The position numbers were made by a program, and so were the translations under genes. Positions 17,940 to 27,826 of a stretch of 64,000 bases of DNA are shown in pieces. The notes beneath the pieces were generated by a model. It was not told the DNA's origin. It saw only the letters and a program-made list of their open reading frames with translations, and did not search any database. The DNA is from Candidatus Poribacteria bacterium (GTDB lineage: Bacteria > Poribacteria > WGA-4E > WGA-3G). How positions within the stretch are numbered: the first letter of the stretch is position 1; each line of letters begins with the position of its first letter. The DNA is taken from NCBI GenBank assembly GCA_958295945.1, contig OY282386.1:1240001-1304000 (forward strand). The letters are read 5' to 3'.

Positions 17940-18467
17940 CTACGACTTAAAATAAGATGAGATCGCTAGTGATAAAACCTCTTTTGTATGTCCTATAAGG
18001 GTTTTAGAGATAGCCTGTTTATCTACATCCCAAATCCGAATTATTTTATCGCTTGTACCAGCTAACGTGTGTCCATCAGGGAAAAATATTAAATTGTCAG
18101 CCGCGGATTCTGTAAGCGCAAATAGATGTTGTCCAGTGTGAGGTTCCCACAGATGGATACCATCTAAACCACCACTTGCTAACATTTTACTGTTTGGTGA
18201 GAATGCCAATGAACTAACCTGATCGGTATGTTTTTGAAGCAACCTAATTTCTTTTCCTGAATCAGCATCATATATCCAAACTCCGATAGAAGTTGCTACT
18301 GCTATAAGTTCACCATTTGGTGAATGTTTTAAGTCGTTTATTGATCCTTTTCCAATCCGGAGTGTAGCGTATTCAGGAAGTCCCCACTTCATATAGTCCT
18401 GAGCAAATCCACTTGCAATAAAGAAAATAAACGCTAGCAAAAAGGCGACAATTAGTACATTTTTCAT
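17940..18467 (-). CDS. Exported WD40-repeat protein, probably truncated
   Basis: A 175-residue protein with a clear signal peptide (VLIVAFLLAFIFFIASGFA). At least three WD40-type blades can be seen: INDLKHSPNGELIAVATSIG, VSSLAFSPNSKMLASGGLDG, LIFFPDGHTLAGTSDKIIRI, each followed by a W-(x)-like strand (GVWIYD, IHLWEP, IRIWDV). A fourth begins (TKEVLSLAIS) and stops after SYFKS. A closed propeller usually needs about seven blades, so this looks like the 5' remnant of a longer gene. The start has a good AAGGTG ribosome site. It converges with the Panacea operon. Confidence 0.7.
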   Translation of the reverse strand: MKNVLIVAFLLAFIFFIASGFAQDYMKWGLPEYATLRIGKGSINDLKHSPNGELIAVATSIGVWIYDADSGKEIRLLQKHTDQVSSLAFSPNSKMLASGGLDGIHLWEPHTGQHLFALTESAADNLIFFPDGHTLAGTSDKIIRIWDVDKQAISKTLIGHTKEVLSLAISSYFKS

Positions 18468-18529
18468 TGTTTCACCTTAAGCATGTTGCTCCTTCAAAAC
18501 CTTCCTGTAAAAGACTTAAACCCTTAATA

Positions 18530-19414
18530 TCAAGTAGTCTTATCTTGTCCTTTAGCGATTTGTGCCTTAAGTCTTCCCAACTCAGCCTCTAACGCGTGTT
18601 TCTCCTCAGATTCCTGTTTAGCAAGTCTTTCAGCTTCCTCTTGTCGTTGCCTTGCTTCGACGAGACGCGCTTCTGCGTCTCGTCGAAGTGCGGATTCTTC
18701 TGCTGCAATCGCTTCGGCATCTTCAAGCAAGCGTTGTGCTTGTTTCCGAAGTCGTTCTTCTTCTGTAGAGGTATTTATAGGTGTGCCATCCGGTAAGAAA
18801 GGAGTTAATATCCTTACGTGGGTTGTTAAATCGTTAGTCCACCGAAAATGCAGATTTAACGATTCACTGAACAAACCACCTTCTTCTTCGGGCTCAATCT
18901 TAATAATCTTCCCAGAAGCAGTACGCCGCCAACCACTAAACTCTGACGGTTTCTCCATTTCCGGTTGATGGATAAAGTATTCTTGGACACCAATATCAGT
19001 CAAATAGATGTTAACTTTCTCATTCCGGTCATGATGCGATGTGGAATCTGATAGAAACTCAAAAACTGCAACTGGCACAGCCCCCTCTGCCCACGTATAA
19101 AAACTGCGGCGTAATGGGTATTTGTCAACGCCAAATACAACAAAAATGTCCGGTGCAACAACTTTTGTTATATCACCTTCACTGAAATAAATGAAACTGT
19201 CAACACCAACATGTATGTAATCATTAACCGAGAAATAACGGGACAGTTGGTCAAAAAAAGTGTTAATTTGTAAACCGTGAAAAGCAGTTGCTGCCATAGG
19301 TTCATCGTCCTCACACGGGTAACCCTCTATGTAAATGGTCGGTTTACCGTTTGCTTTAGGAAAGTTGGGTATATATTTATTCTGTTTGATTCTAAAATCG
19401 TATAGTATATCCAT
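18530..19414 (-). CDS. Uma2-family (DUF820) putative restriction endonuclease-like protein, copy 1
   Basis: A 294-residue protein with an Uma2 domain of the PD-(D/E)xK nuclease superfamily. Core pattern: VAPDIFVVFG (Asp), VFEFLSDST (Glu region), then EKVNIYLTDIGVQEYFI. The C-terminal third is a charged coiled coil rich in EA/AE/RL, such as RRDAEARLVEARQRQEE, unusual for minimal Uma2 proteins and found in both copies here. The copy at 20801-21685 shares most residues as well as its upstream region and promoter, so the two arose by segmental duplication. Uma2 proteins are common in Cyanobacteria and Poribacteria; no substrate is known. Start: GGAG eight bases before ATG. Confidence 0.8.
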   Translation of the reverse strand: MDILYDFRIKQNKYIPNFPKANGKPTIYIEGYPCEDDEPMAATAFHGLQINTFFDQLSRYFSVNDYIHVGVDSFIYFSEGDITKVVAPDIFVVFGVDKYPLRRSFYTWAEGAVPVAVFEFLSDSTSHHDRNEKVNIYLTDIGVQEYFIHQPEMEKPSEFSGWRRTASGKIIKIEPEEEGGLFSESLNLHFRWTNDLTTHVRILTPFLPDGTPINTSTEEERLRKQAQRLLEDAEAIAAEESALRRDAEARLVEARQRQEEAERLAKQESEEKHALEAELGRLKAQIAKGQDKTT

Positions 19415-19521
19415 GATTATCTCCGTTAGGAACTATGGAAGGAAAAGAGATTGTGCAGATACATTTAATGCACTTTCATTTTTACAAAAATGTTCTGATA
19501 TAAGTAAAGTAGTTATTTTAG

Positions 19522-19550
19522 ATTGTAACAGAATATACCTATTTATTCAA
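19522..19550 (-). promoter_or_regulatory. Predicted sigma-70-like promoter of Uma2 copy 1
   Basis: On the minus strand TTGAAT (19550-19545), 17 bases, then TACAAT (19527-19522). The same arrangement with 17-base spacing occurs at 21791-21819 upstream of the second Uma2 gene, in about 180 bp of shared upstream sequence. Conservation after duplication supports function. The region 19415-19839 otherwise holds no gene. Confidence 0.6.
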
Positions 19551-19839
19551 GCAAAAGTGTACGAAGAAAGGGCGAGGCACAGAAACCTACCCTACAAAGA
19601 ATAATGAAATGCGAGTACAAAAACTTCACACACTCGCCCTGGAAATATAACTTGACAAATTTAGTCTGTTTTGAGAACATAATAATGTCCCTCCTATGTG
19701 ACTGTAGAAAAAGTAACCAATTTATTCAATCTCTCAAAACGTAGATTAATCCTCAGTTTTCATAGATAGACTGCTAATCAGGTAAACAGGGAAACAATTC
19801 TTGCAGGAATACACTTACTATTCCACTATGGAGGACAAG

Positions 19840-20613
19840 ATGATTATTAGAATTCTGAGACTTATGTTTGTTTTTGCCGTTATAGCAACTGTATTGACCA
19901 CTACAAATATTGCCCAAGCACAACAAGCGATTAAAGATGGATTGATAAGTTACTGGTCATTTAATCAGGATACAGTTGCTGATAATACGGTCAAAGATAT
20001 TTTTGGCACTAACAACGGAACTATGAACGGAAATGTAGAGGTAGTTAACGGTAAGATCGGTGATGCACTTAAGTTTAGTGGAGGACATGTTGATTGTGGT
20101 TCAGCTATAGATTTAATCGAAATCGGTGATCAGATTACATTAGAGATGTGGATTAAACCTGAAAAGGCAGGGTGGGCAATTATTGCTGGGATAGCAAAGT
20201 CCGGTAGTAATACTTATGTGATTGCATGGTCAGATCAATCACGCGTTGATTTTAATATTTGGAACGGTGCTGTAGAGACTTGGCCATTTCATAGCGTTGC
20301 CCAACCAGAGTTAAATAAATGGCATCACGTCGCATGTGTTTACGATAGTTCTGAAGCTATTATCTATATCAATGGCGAACTGGATAGTAAGAAGAAATTT
20401 GAAGGTAATCTTAAACATAATGGAGAGAACTTTTGGATGGGAGCAAGAAAATCCGATGGACTTCAATACAACGGACATATTGACGAACTACGCATCTATA
20501 ACCGAGGTTTAAGTCAAGATGAGGTAAAGAATAATCTGGATGCAACAGGACTTGCTGTCGAACCCTCTAATAAATTGGCACTCACTTGGGGAATGATAAA
20601 AGTGTCAAAATAG
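19840..20613 (+). CDS. Secreted LamG/concanavalin-like protein
   Basis: A 257-residue protein starting at ATG 19840, preceded by GGAGG (an upstream frame from 19801 is a poorer start). The signal peptide is LRLMFVFAVIATVLTTTNIAQA. The LamG-type beta-sandwich follows: DGLISYWSFNQD, ALKFSGGHVDCG, ITLEMWIKPEK, the central strands, WHHVACVYDSS, IYINGELD, and the closing HIDELRIYNRGLSQDEV. The end, KLALTWGMIKVSK, resembles the ends of the other LamG proteins here. It is probably a carbohydrate- or surface-binding extracellular protein. It lies between the two Uma2 copies, in opposite orientation. Confidence 0.85.
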   Translation: MIIRILRLMFVFAVIATVLTTTNIAQAQQAIKDGLISYWSFNQDTVADNTVKDIFGTNNGTMNGNVEVVNGKIGDALKFSGGHVDCGSAIDLIEIGDQITLEMWIKPEKAGWAIIAGIAKSGSNTYVIAWSDQSRVDFNIWNGAVETWPFHSVAQPELNKWHHVACVYDSSEAIIYINGELDSKKKFEGNLKHNGENFWMGARKSDGLQYNGHIDELRIYNRGLSQDEVKNNLDATGLAVEPSNKLALTWGMIKVSK

Positions 20614-20800
20614 GTGTGAGTTCGTTGGAAGTCAACAATCCAATTATAACAACCAAGTATCTTTAAGTGAGTTCTGTGAAGGAGATCTAAAGCAATTCAT
20701 AGTTTGAATTTTCATTATTTTACAAGCGTAATACAGAACTCACTTAAAAGACATACGCACTTTAGCAATTTCCTCTGGAGTACCAGGTGCAATAGATATG

Positions 20801-21685
20801 TCAAGGAGTCTTATCTTTGCTCTTATTGAGTTGTCCCCGCAGCCGTTCCAATTCGACCTCTAATTCTTGCCGACGTTGAACTTCATCTGCATGACGTTGA
20901 GTTGCTTCTACTGCGCGTGCTTCTGCTTCACGACGACGTGAGGATTCTTCTGCAGCCATCGCCTCTGCAGTTTCTCGCAGATGTTTTTCTTGCTCTCTGA
21001 GTTGTTTTTCTTGCTTTCTGAGGCGTTGTTCCTCCATAGATGTCGTTATAGGAGTGTCATCAGGTAGATATGGACGTAACAATCTAACATGTGTTGTCTG
21101 ATCGTCTTCCCACCGAAACCACAGATTTAACGCTTCACTGAATAATGCACCTTGTTCATCAGTTTCAATCTCAATCACTTCCCCAGAAGCAGTCCGCCGC
21201 CAACCTCTAAATTCAGATGGTTTTTTCATTTCCGGTTGATGAATAAAGTATTCCTGAACACCAATATCATTCATATAGATAGAGACTTTTTCATCCCGAT
21301 CCTGATGTGCAGTTGAGTCAGAGAGGAACTCAAAAACTGCAACGGGCACAGCACCTTCAGACCATGTATAGAAACTGCGACGAAGGGGATATTTTTGAAC
21401 ACCAAATACGATGAAGATATCTGGCGCGACAACTTTGGTTAGATCTCCTTCGCTATAATAAATAAAATTGTCAACACCGATATGAATGTATTCATTAACA
21501 GAAAAATAACGTGAAATTTGGTCATAAATCGTGTTTATTTGTAATCCGTGAAATTGAGTTGCTGCCATAGGTTCATCGTCCTCACACGGGTATCCCTCAA
21601 TGTAGACGGTCGGTTTCCCATTTGCCCTTGGAAATTTAGGTATATATTTATTTTGTTTGATTCTGAAATCGTTTAGTGTATCCAT
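20801..21685 (-). CDS. Uma2-family (DUF820) putative restriction endonuclease-like protein, copy 2
   Basis: A 294-residue paralogue of the gene at 18530-19414. I start at ATG 21685, which has GGAG at the same place as in copy 1; an in-frame ATG 12 bases upstream is unlikely. The nuclease core VVAPDIFIVFG, VFEFLSDST and EKVSIYMNDIGVQEYFI is kept. The C-terminal coiled coil differs most: it has extra repeats of QLREQEKHLRE type and ends QLNKSKDKTP. The end of uvrA lies upstream, and downstream is the convergent LamG gene. Function as for copy 1; no partner methylase is seen. Confidence 0.8.
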   Translation of the reverse strand: MDTLNDFRIKQNKYIPKFPRANGKPTVYIEGYPCEDDEPMAATQFHGLQINTIYDQISRYFSVNEYIHIGVDNFIYYSEGDLTKVVAPDIFIVFGVQKYPLRRSFYTWSEGAVPVAVFEFLSDSTAHQDRDEKVSIYMNDIGVQEYFIHQPEMKKPSEFRGWRRTASGEVIEIETDEQGALFSEALNLWFRWEDDQTTHVRLLRPYLPDDTPITTSMEEQRLRKQEKQLREQEKHLRETAEAMAAEESSRRREAEARAVEATQRHADEVQRRQELEVELERLRGQLNKSKDKTP

Positions 21686-21790
21686 GATTATCTCCATTAA
21701 TTATTATGGTAGGAAAGAGATTGTGCAGATACATTTAATGCACTTTCATTATTTCAAAATGTTTCTGATATAAGTTTGGTCGTTTTTTAG

Positions 21791-21819
21791 ATTGTAACAA
21801 AATATATCTGGTTTTTCAA
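21791..21819 (-). promoter_or_regulatory. Predicted sigma-70-like promoter of Uma2 copy 2
   Basis: On the minus strand TTGAAA (21819-21814), 17 bases, then TACAAT (21796-21791), matching the promoter of copy 1 in position and spacing. A palindromic unit (GGGCGAGGCAC...CTCGCCCTAC, about 21839-21865) lies just upstream of it and has a counterpart upstream of copy 1. Confidence 0.6.
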
Positions 21820-21899
21820 GTAAAAGTGTACGAAGAAGGGCGAGGCACGGATACCTCGCCCTACAAATTGGGTTAATTTGGTATAAAATGGTAATTTGT

Positions 21900-24770
21900 T
21901 TACGCCAAATGCTCCTTCAAAAACTTACCAGTAAATGATTTACGCACCTTCGCAATTTCCTCTGGTGTTCCCTGTGCTAAAAGTTGTCCACCCTTATGTC
22001 CACCTTCAGGTCCAAGGTCAATCACATAATCAGCGGTCTTAATCACATCCAGATGATGCTCAATCACAATCACCGTATGTCCAGAATCTACCAAACGACC
22101 GATGCTATCCAGAAGTTTCTGAATATCCGCAAGGTGTAACCCCGTCGTCGGTTCATCAAGAATATAGAGATTCTGTTTTCCGCGTTTGATTTTACTCAGT
22201 TCATTCGCGAGTTTAACCCGCTGTGCCTCACCACCCGAAAGGATAGGGGCAGGATGTCCAATTTTGAGATAACCGAGACCGAGTTCGTTAAGAACTCCTA
22301 ATTTGTGACATATCAACCGTTGGTCGTTAAAGAAGTCCACTCCCTCTTCAATTGACATCTCAAGGATTTCGGAGATGTTCTTGTCATTATAGGTAACTTC
22401 AAGCGTGTCGTCATTGTAGCGCGCACCTTTACAAGTAGGACATGTTACCTCAACATCCGGCATAAAGTGCAGCTGTGTAGTGATTGTACCTTCACCATGA
22501 CATTCCTCACATCGTCCACCTTTAACATTGAAACTGAAGCGAGAGGCAGTATAACCCCGTAATTCTGCTGTAGGTGTACTCGCAAAGAGTTTGCGGATAT
22601 TGTCATAAAAACCGATATAGGTGGCTGGATTTGAACGTGGAGAACGTCCTATGGGAGATTGGTCGATGTTGATTACATTGCTAATGTGTTCGTGTCCCTC
22701 TAACTCATCATGGTCACCGAAAAGTGTGCGGCTATCATGGTAAATAGAATAGAGTCTTTTATAGATAATTTCGTTAAGCAACGTGCTCTTACCCGATCCA
22801 GATGCACCCGTGATACAGATAAACACACCTAACGGAATTTGAACATCTATATTTTGCAGGTTATTTTCTCTCGCTCCTTTGACGCTCAAAAATTTGCCAT
22901 TCAAGTTGCGTCGTTCTATAGGCATTGGAATCTCACGTTTTCCACTCATATACAGTCCCGTCAAAGATTTATTGCTCTTTATGATTTTATCATAAGAACC
23001 TTGAATTACAACATACCCACCGTGAACTCCAGGACCAGGTCCCATTTCAATAATGTGGTCTGCAGCACGTATAGTGCTTTCATCGTGCTCAACAACAATC
23101 ACAGTGTTACCGATGTCTCGCAATTTACGTAATGTCTCAATCATCTTAACATTGTCTTTCGGATGTAATCCTATGCTTGGTTCATCAAGAACATACAACA
23201 TACCCATTAACCCTGAACCGATTTGTGTAGAGAGACGGATACGTTGGGACTCTCCACCAGATAGCGTTGCAGCACGTCTGTTGAAATTAAGGTAATCCAA
23301 ACCGATACCGAGTAGCAATTCTATGCGATCAATCAATTCTCTGATGACCCGTTCTCCCGCTTCTCGTTGCTTTTCTGGTAAATCTGAGATTTCAGATAGA
23401 AAATCTCGTAACTGTTCAAGATGCAATTCACCTACATCATGGATTGTCTTATCGTCAATAGTAACAAGCAGTCGTTGGCGTTTTAGTTTTGCACCGTGGC
23501 AATCTGGACAAGTGTGTTCCACCATGACTTTTCGTAGGTATTCTTCCATACCTGAGTGTGCCTCACCCTGTTTCCGATAGCGACGATAACGTCTGTCAAT
23601 ACGCGTGATAATACCATCAAATCGGACAGGCATACCGAGATGTCGTTCTTGCATCGGTTTCGCATCATCTGCTTGACACAGTGGAAATTCTTCACCGTGA
23701 GTACCATAAAACACAACATCCACGATCTCATCAGGGAGTTCAGAAAATGGCATTTCAAGATCGAACTTGTAGTGTTGGGCAAGACTATACATCATCCGCC
23801 CATCCCATCTGTCAGGTTCATAGTTGAATGCCTGCTTAACAAACGCACCATCAGCAATACTTCTTGTCTTATCAGGTACAAGGAGATTGGGATGGACTTG
23901 CAGATAAGTTCCCAAACCTGAGCAAGTTACACAAGCACCAGTCGGTTCATTAAAGGTAAAGTGGTGTGGTCCCAGTTGGCACATCAATACTCCGTGTTCC
24001 GGACATCCGAAGTCACTGAGCAAGTCGTCAATATCCTCATCTTCATCGTCCGGCATTTGCACATGGAACCGCAGGAAACCTTCACCAACTAACAGGGCAT
24101 GATCTAAGGAGGCAAGAATCTGCTTGTCAATATCTTTCTTGACAAAAAACTTGTCAACGATAACTTGAATGTCGTAAGTTTTATCCTGATCTAATTCTAT
24201 CTCTTCACTTATATCGTGCTCAACGCCATCAATGCGGACGTGTCTACACCCTTTTGTCCTAATATCATCAAAAAGGTATTCATAATCTTCACCGTATATT
24301 TTGAAGACTGGGGCATGTATTTCTACTTCTGTCCCTTCTGGAAAAGAGAGAAGGCGTTCCACGATTTGATAGTTAGTTCTGATAGGGATTTCTGTTTCAC
24401 AATAGGGACAGTGGGAAACGCCTATAGTTGCTATAAGCATTCGCAGATAATCTTGTAGATCGGTCATCGTACCGACGGTTGATCGTGGATTGGCTGTAAT
24501 GGTTTTCTGTTCAATTGAAACAACTGGCGACAACCCGTCAATAAAGTCAACATCAGGTTTTTTCAGTTGGGTGATAAATCGTTTGGCATAAGTAGACATT
24601 GATTCTAAGAATCTGCGTTGCCCTTCAGCATAGACGGTGTCAAACGCTAATGAAGATTTACCGGATCCACTAATTCCCGTAACAACGACAAGTTGATCGC
24701 GTGGTATCTCTAATTCTATATTTTGTAGGTTATTTTCTCGCGCTCCTTTAACTGAGACCGTTTGTCTCAT
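21900..24770 (-). CDS. uvrA: UvrABC excision nuclease subunit A
   Basis: A 956-residue UvrA of normal length. Two ABC ATPase modules: Walker A in [12 protein letters not shown] and [11 protein letters not shown], signature motifs [16 protein letters not shown] and [15 protein letters not shown], Walker [13 protein letters not shown] and [12 protein letters not shown]. Zinc-binding CxxC pairs are seen in CPDCHG and CEECHG with CPTCKG. It scans DNA for lesions and loads UvrB. The start has an ideal GGAGGA ribosome site. No uvrB or uvrC is next to it, as is common. The region between its start and the broken vapC gene is short and AT-rich. Confidence 0.97.
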   Translation of the reverse strand: MRQTVSVKGARENNLQNIELEIPRDQLVVVTGISGSGKSSLAFDTVYAEGQRRFLESMSTYAKRFITQLKKPDVDFIDGLSPVVSIEQKTITANPRSTVGTMTDLQDYLRMLIATIGVSHCPYCETEIPIRTNYQIVERLLSFPEGTEVEIHAPVFKIYGEDYEYLFDDIRTKGCRHVRIDGVEHDISEEIELDQDKTYDIQVIVDKFFVKKDIDKQILASLDHALLVGEGFLRFHVQMPDDEDEDIDDLLSDFGCPEHGVLMCQLGPHHFTFNEPTGACVTCSGLGTYLQVHPNLLVPDKTRSIADGAFVKQAFNYEPDRWDGRMMYSLAQHYKFDLEMPFSELPDEIVDVVFYGTHGEEFPLCQADDAKPMQERHLGMPVRFDGIITRIDRRYRRYRKQGEAHSGMEEYLRKVMVEHTCPDCHGAKLKRQRLLVTIDDKTIHDVGELHLEQLRDFLSEISDLPEKQREAGERVIRELIDRIELLLGIGLDYLNFNRRAATLSGGESQRIRLSTQIGSGLMGMLYVLDEPSIGLHPKDNVKMIETLRKLRDIGNTVIVVEHDESTIRAADHIIEMGPGPGVHGGYVVIQGSYDKIIKSNKSLTGLYMSGKREIPMPIERRNLNGKFLSVKGARENNLQNIDVQIPLGVFICITGASGSGKSTLLNEIIYKRLYSIYHDSRTLFGDHDELEGHEHISNVINIDQSPIGRSPRSNPATYIGFYDNIRKLFASTPTAELRGYTASRFSFNVKGGRCEECHGEGTITTQLHFMPDVEVTCPTCKGARYNDDTLEVTYNDKNISEILEMSIEEGVDFFNDQRLICHKLGVLNELGLGYLKIGHPAPILSGGEAQRVKLANELSKIKRGKQNLYILDEPTTGLHLADIQKLLDSIGRLVDSGHTVIVIEHHLDVIKTADYVIDLGPEGGHKGGQLLAQGTPEEIAKVRKSFTGKFLKEHLA

Positions 24771-24870
24771 TTGCTTCCTCCTTACTTAGCATAATATTTC
24801 TATGAGCAAAATAGACATATTTATCGTGAAATAGTACAAACCAAATAATTCTAAATTGAATATGCGACAC

Positions 24871-25246
24871 CTAAATGGTAACTGGTAAAATCATAACAAC
24901 ATTAAGATACTGAAACATCGTTTCACGATTGATTCGGTTACGTCTATATGCCATTAATAAAACATTACTAATTCTTGATAAAATAACGATGGGACAACAG
25001 CCTCAGTTACACCTTCTCTAGTAGACTGTCCACACTAATTTTGCGGGTAAATATCGCGATTCGGAGATCGCTCCTACTGAATATAGCTCTGTCATTGTAG
25101 GAGGGAACTCCGATTCCCGATTTCTTTGGCAATTCATAATTTTAGTGTAGACGCTCTACTAGGTCATCTAATAGGTTCTTTCCTTCTTGAACTGTTTCAT
25201 CAGGTAGCAATCCAGAAATGAGAATTGAACAATCAACTACTATCAT
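24871..25246 (-). pseudogene. vapC: PIN-domain toxin VapC, broken by a MITE and frameshifts
   Basis: The frame starts at ATG 25246, overlapping the vapB stop (ATGA). It gives MIVVDCSILISGLLPDE and then LLDDL, a PIN-domain N terminus with the first catalytic Asp, and enters the terminal repeat of a MITE (25021-25159), where it stops. On the far side the gene resumes in a shifted frame as EGVTEAVVPSLFYQEL, then after another frame change as NVLLMAYRRNRINRETMFQY and LNVVMILPVTI, with a stop at 24871. The last third of a PIN domain is missing. Clearly inactive. Confidence 0.85.
25021..25159. mobile_element. MITE-like element with TA-flanked inverted repeats (family B, copy 1)
   Basis: A 139-bp element with terminal inverted repeats GTAGACTGTCCACACTAA and GTAGAGCGTCTACACTAA (outer to inner), flanked on both sides by TA. 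The interior carries the dispersed motifs TCGCGATTCGGAGATCGCTC and GGAGGGAACTCCGATTCCCG. The same ends, with TA flanks, occur at 39107-39242. TA target use points to a Tc1/mariner-IS630 type transposase acting in trans. It interrupts vapC. Confidence 0.85.
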
Positions 25247-25485
25247 CTTCGACCTTCGTTCTTCCAATTCATCACCTCTTGAACTGTCCCAATTGGATGT
25301 TTAGTTATCAATTCAACTAAGCTTGTATATGCTTCGTCTGCATCTTTTTTTGCTACATCATTTGGTGGAGCCATAATCGCAATTACTTTCCCTCTATTCG
25401 TAATAGAGAAACTTTCACCACTTTCAACACGCTTCAAAAGATTAGATAAATGTACTTTTGCTTCATGAACACCTATCTCAGTCAT
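25243..25485 (-). CDS. vapB: VapB/Phd-type antitoxin
   Basis: An 80-residue protein starting at ATG 25485 with AAGGAG upstream (the frame is open to 25521, but that start lacks a ribosome site). The sequence MTEIGVHEAKVHLSNLLKRV then GESFSITNRGKVIAIMAP is the Phd/YefM-type DNA-binding N terminus of many VapB proteins; the tail ending in MNWKNEGRR would bind the toxin. The TGA overlaps the ATG of the vapC remnant by four bases. Because the toxin gene is destroyed, this is now an orphan antitoxin that may still regulate its promoter or cross-neutralise other PIN toxins. Confidence 0.85.
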   Translation of the reverse strand: MTEIGVHEAKVHLSNLLKRVESGESFSITNRGKVIAIMAPPNDVAKKDADEAYTSLVELITKHPIGTVQEVMNWKNEGRR

Positions 25486-25523
25486 AATATACTCCTTGTC
25501 TTTCATGCATAGAAAAACCATTA

Positions 25524-27398
25524 CTACAAAAAAGGGTTATCAACATCAAAAAAATAAGAGGGTTCTTCAACGGAAACTTTGCTGTCCTTTGTCAATCTGA
25601 TCGGTGTAGAAAATTGTTCAAGAATTTCCTTTTGTGCAAGCCATTCACATGCCATGGTAATCCACAACTGCCTGCTACCGAAATGATCATGTATATCAGA
25701 TAATGAACGTTCACCCCCAGATTCCTCTAAAAAGTCAAGCAATGGCTTGAAAAAGGTGTGTACATTGTCTTCTAAGTAAGTTTCAATCAAATCTAACACA
25801 TTGCCTAAGACTTTCTTATCCTTCGGTATATTGAGAATATCGGTAAAAATTGTATTAAAGAACTCAGGATTATGTTTGATAGCTTGATAGATGACCTTCC
25901 GTTTTGGGGACTCACCATGCAGTATGGCTTCAATATTTGCCAATTGCTTGACTGCATACATCAGATAGTAGAAGGTATAATCGTAATCTTTCTTAACATA
26001 GAACCACTTTTCTGTTTTGGCGAGTATTGTAGTTACAAAACCAGCAATGTTAAATAACTGCGATTGTTTATCACGTTCTCCAATAACATCAAGGTCTTCA
26101 AGTAATTCAGTTAGGGTAAGATCTTTCGTAAAGAGGATTTCACTCTGTAATAGAATGGAATGTATTTGACTGCCTTGTAAGTTCCTTTCTAACATCTTTT
26201 TAAACTGAGCGCGTGTATAGTGAGTAACTCGGATAGGCATCCCATCCTCTATTAATTGACACTGTCTTTGACGATACTTAGTTCCATCTCGCATAATGAG
26301 TGAGATATGGACATTTGTCTTTTCCCACACATTTTCTTCCGATAAATTACTCGTGAGTATAGCAGCAACAATGTAACGATCCTCAGAAATGGTGTCGACA
26401 AAGGTTGCAACTGCATTTTCAATATCGGCATGTATATCGGATTTCATTCGCGGTTCAAGCACATCAGGATCGGAATTATCCAAGTAATATGCTGGTTCTT
26501 CAACCGCAACTTGGCTTTTGACGGTCAGTTTAATTGGCACAGAAACCTGCTGAATTACTCCTTTCCAGGCTAACCATTGACATATCATATCTACAGAAGC
26601 ATCTCGGAATTTTGGATGGAAATGTGCATTCATCTCAGAGTTTGAACGCGGTCCTTTCTGCTCTTCCAAATAATCAAAAATGGGTTGAAAGATAAACAGA
26701 CGGTCATCAATATATGCATTGATAGTGTCAATTGCATCTTGGATAACGACTTCGTTCTTTTCGCAGTTAATCAGATTGGTGTATACATGTTCAAAGAAAT
26801 CTGGATTGTAAGTCAGGGCAGGTTGGATTACTTCACGCGCCGGAATCTGATTGTTCAGAAGCACCTCTATCCGTGCTAAATCTTCCACGACAGATAGAAG
26901 TGTCAAAAAACTGGTTGGAATGTCTTGATTGACATAAAACTGCTTTTCTGCATAAACAAGGCTTGGCAGTACCTCAGCAATAACGTTTAGGATTTGAAGT
27001 TGCTTATCACGCTCCCCGATGCTATCACGACTCGCGTTCTTGTCATACCATTCCTTAATAGAATCGTCCTTTGAGAATAGGAGTGTGCTATGTGAGAAGT
27101 ACGAATGCATGAATGATCCCTGTTGTGCACTCTCAATTGACCGCTTGAAGGAACTGCGTGGAGATATATTTGCATGTATGTTAACACCGTTTTCAACCAG
27201 TGAAAAGTGTGATTGTGTAGGACGAATGCCATCCTGACCAATGATTTCAACATCCAAATCAGACTTCTCCCATACCTGTGCGTAAGAAAAACTCCCCGCA
27301 ACAATAGTCGCAAGGATGTACGGGTCTTTCTCAACCCTTTCTACAAGTAAATCTACAGCCTCATAATATTGTTGTTCGACATCATCTTGGGATTTCAT
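25524..27398 (-). CDS. Duplicated nucleotidyltransferase-like protein, second half degenerate
   Basis: A 624-residue protein made of two related halves of about 310 residues. Each has a nucleotidyltransferase fold, a helical region (IGERDKQ(L/S)Q at about 128-135 and about 435), and a winged-helix-like end (PRSNSEMNAHF / ERSLSDIHDHF, followed by AVEEPAYYLD / SVEEPSYFFD). In the first half the catalytic pattern is intact: GSFSYAQVWEKSDLDVEI, with G35, S36, D47 and D49. In the second half it reads TSNLSEENVWEKTNVHIS, with both Asp lost. Substrate unknown; it may modify nucleic acid or small molecules. The start has GGAG upstream. It is just upstream of vapB on the same strand. Confidence 0.7.
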   Translation of the reverse strand: MKSQDDVEQQYYEAVDLLVERVEKDPYILATIVAGSFSYAQVWEKSDLDVEIIGQDGIRPTQSHFSLVENGVNIHANISPRSSFKRSIESAQQGSFMHSYFSHSTLLFSKDDSIKEWYDKNASRDSIGERDKQLQILNVIAEVLPSLVYAEKQFYVNQDIPTSFLTLLSVVEDLARIEVLLNNQIPAREVIQPALTYNPDFFEHVYTNLINCEKNEVVIQDAIDTINAYIDDRLFIFQPIFDYLEEQKGPRSNSEMNAHFHPKFRDASVDMICQWLAWKGVIQQVSVPIKLTVKSQVAVEEPAYYLDNSDPDVLEPRMKSDIHADIENAVATFVDTISEDRYIVAAILTSNLSEENVWEKTNVHISLIMRDGTKYRQRQCQLIEDGMPIRVTHYTRAQFKKMLERNLQGSQIHSILLQSEILFTKDLTLTELLEDLDVIGERDKQSQLFNIAGFVTTILAKTEKWFYVKKDYDYTFYYLMYAVKQLANIEAILHGESPKRKVIYQAIKHNPEFFNTIFTDILNIPKDKKVLGNVLDLIETYLEDNVHTFFKPLLDFLEESGGERSLSDIHDHFGSRQLWITMACEWLAQKEILEQFSTPIRLTKDSKVSVEEPSYFFDVDNPFL

Positions 27399-27826
27399 GA
27401 GTTGCTTCTCCTATCTAACTTCCTTTTACGGTCTATCAAACGGACATTTTTGACCAAGACTGCTTAGAATGCGTTCTAACGCACGCATTAGTGTTTACCT
27501 GTGGTATACAGAAGGACGAGACTAACGCCTTACGCTACGCTCCAGTTGTTAGCATTCGGTTGCAATAACAAAGCCCAGCAACCGAACGCGTTAGTAAAGA
27601 GAATAACAATAACGCTCAATTCTTCAAAAATAGAAAATATGAAATTATAGGATAAAAAACCATGAATGTGAATCAGACCCAGATCACAAGGTAAGTTTTC
27701 ACTTTGGATAACGCTTTATCCATCGCAAAATAAAGAATACCAACCGAAATATAAACTTTTTTCACTTTTTCCTTGACAATGTTCATATTTTTGTAGTATC
27801 CTTAATCTTACCAGCAAAACATAAGA

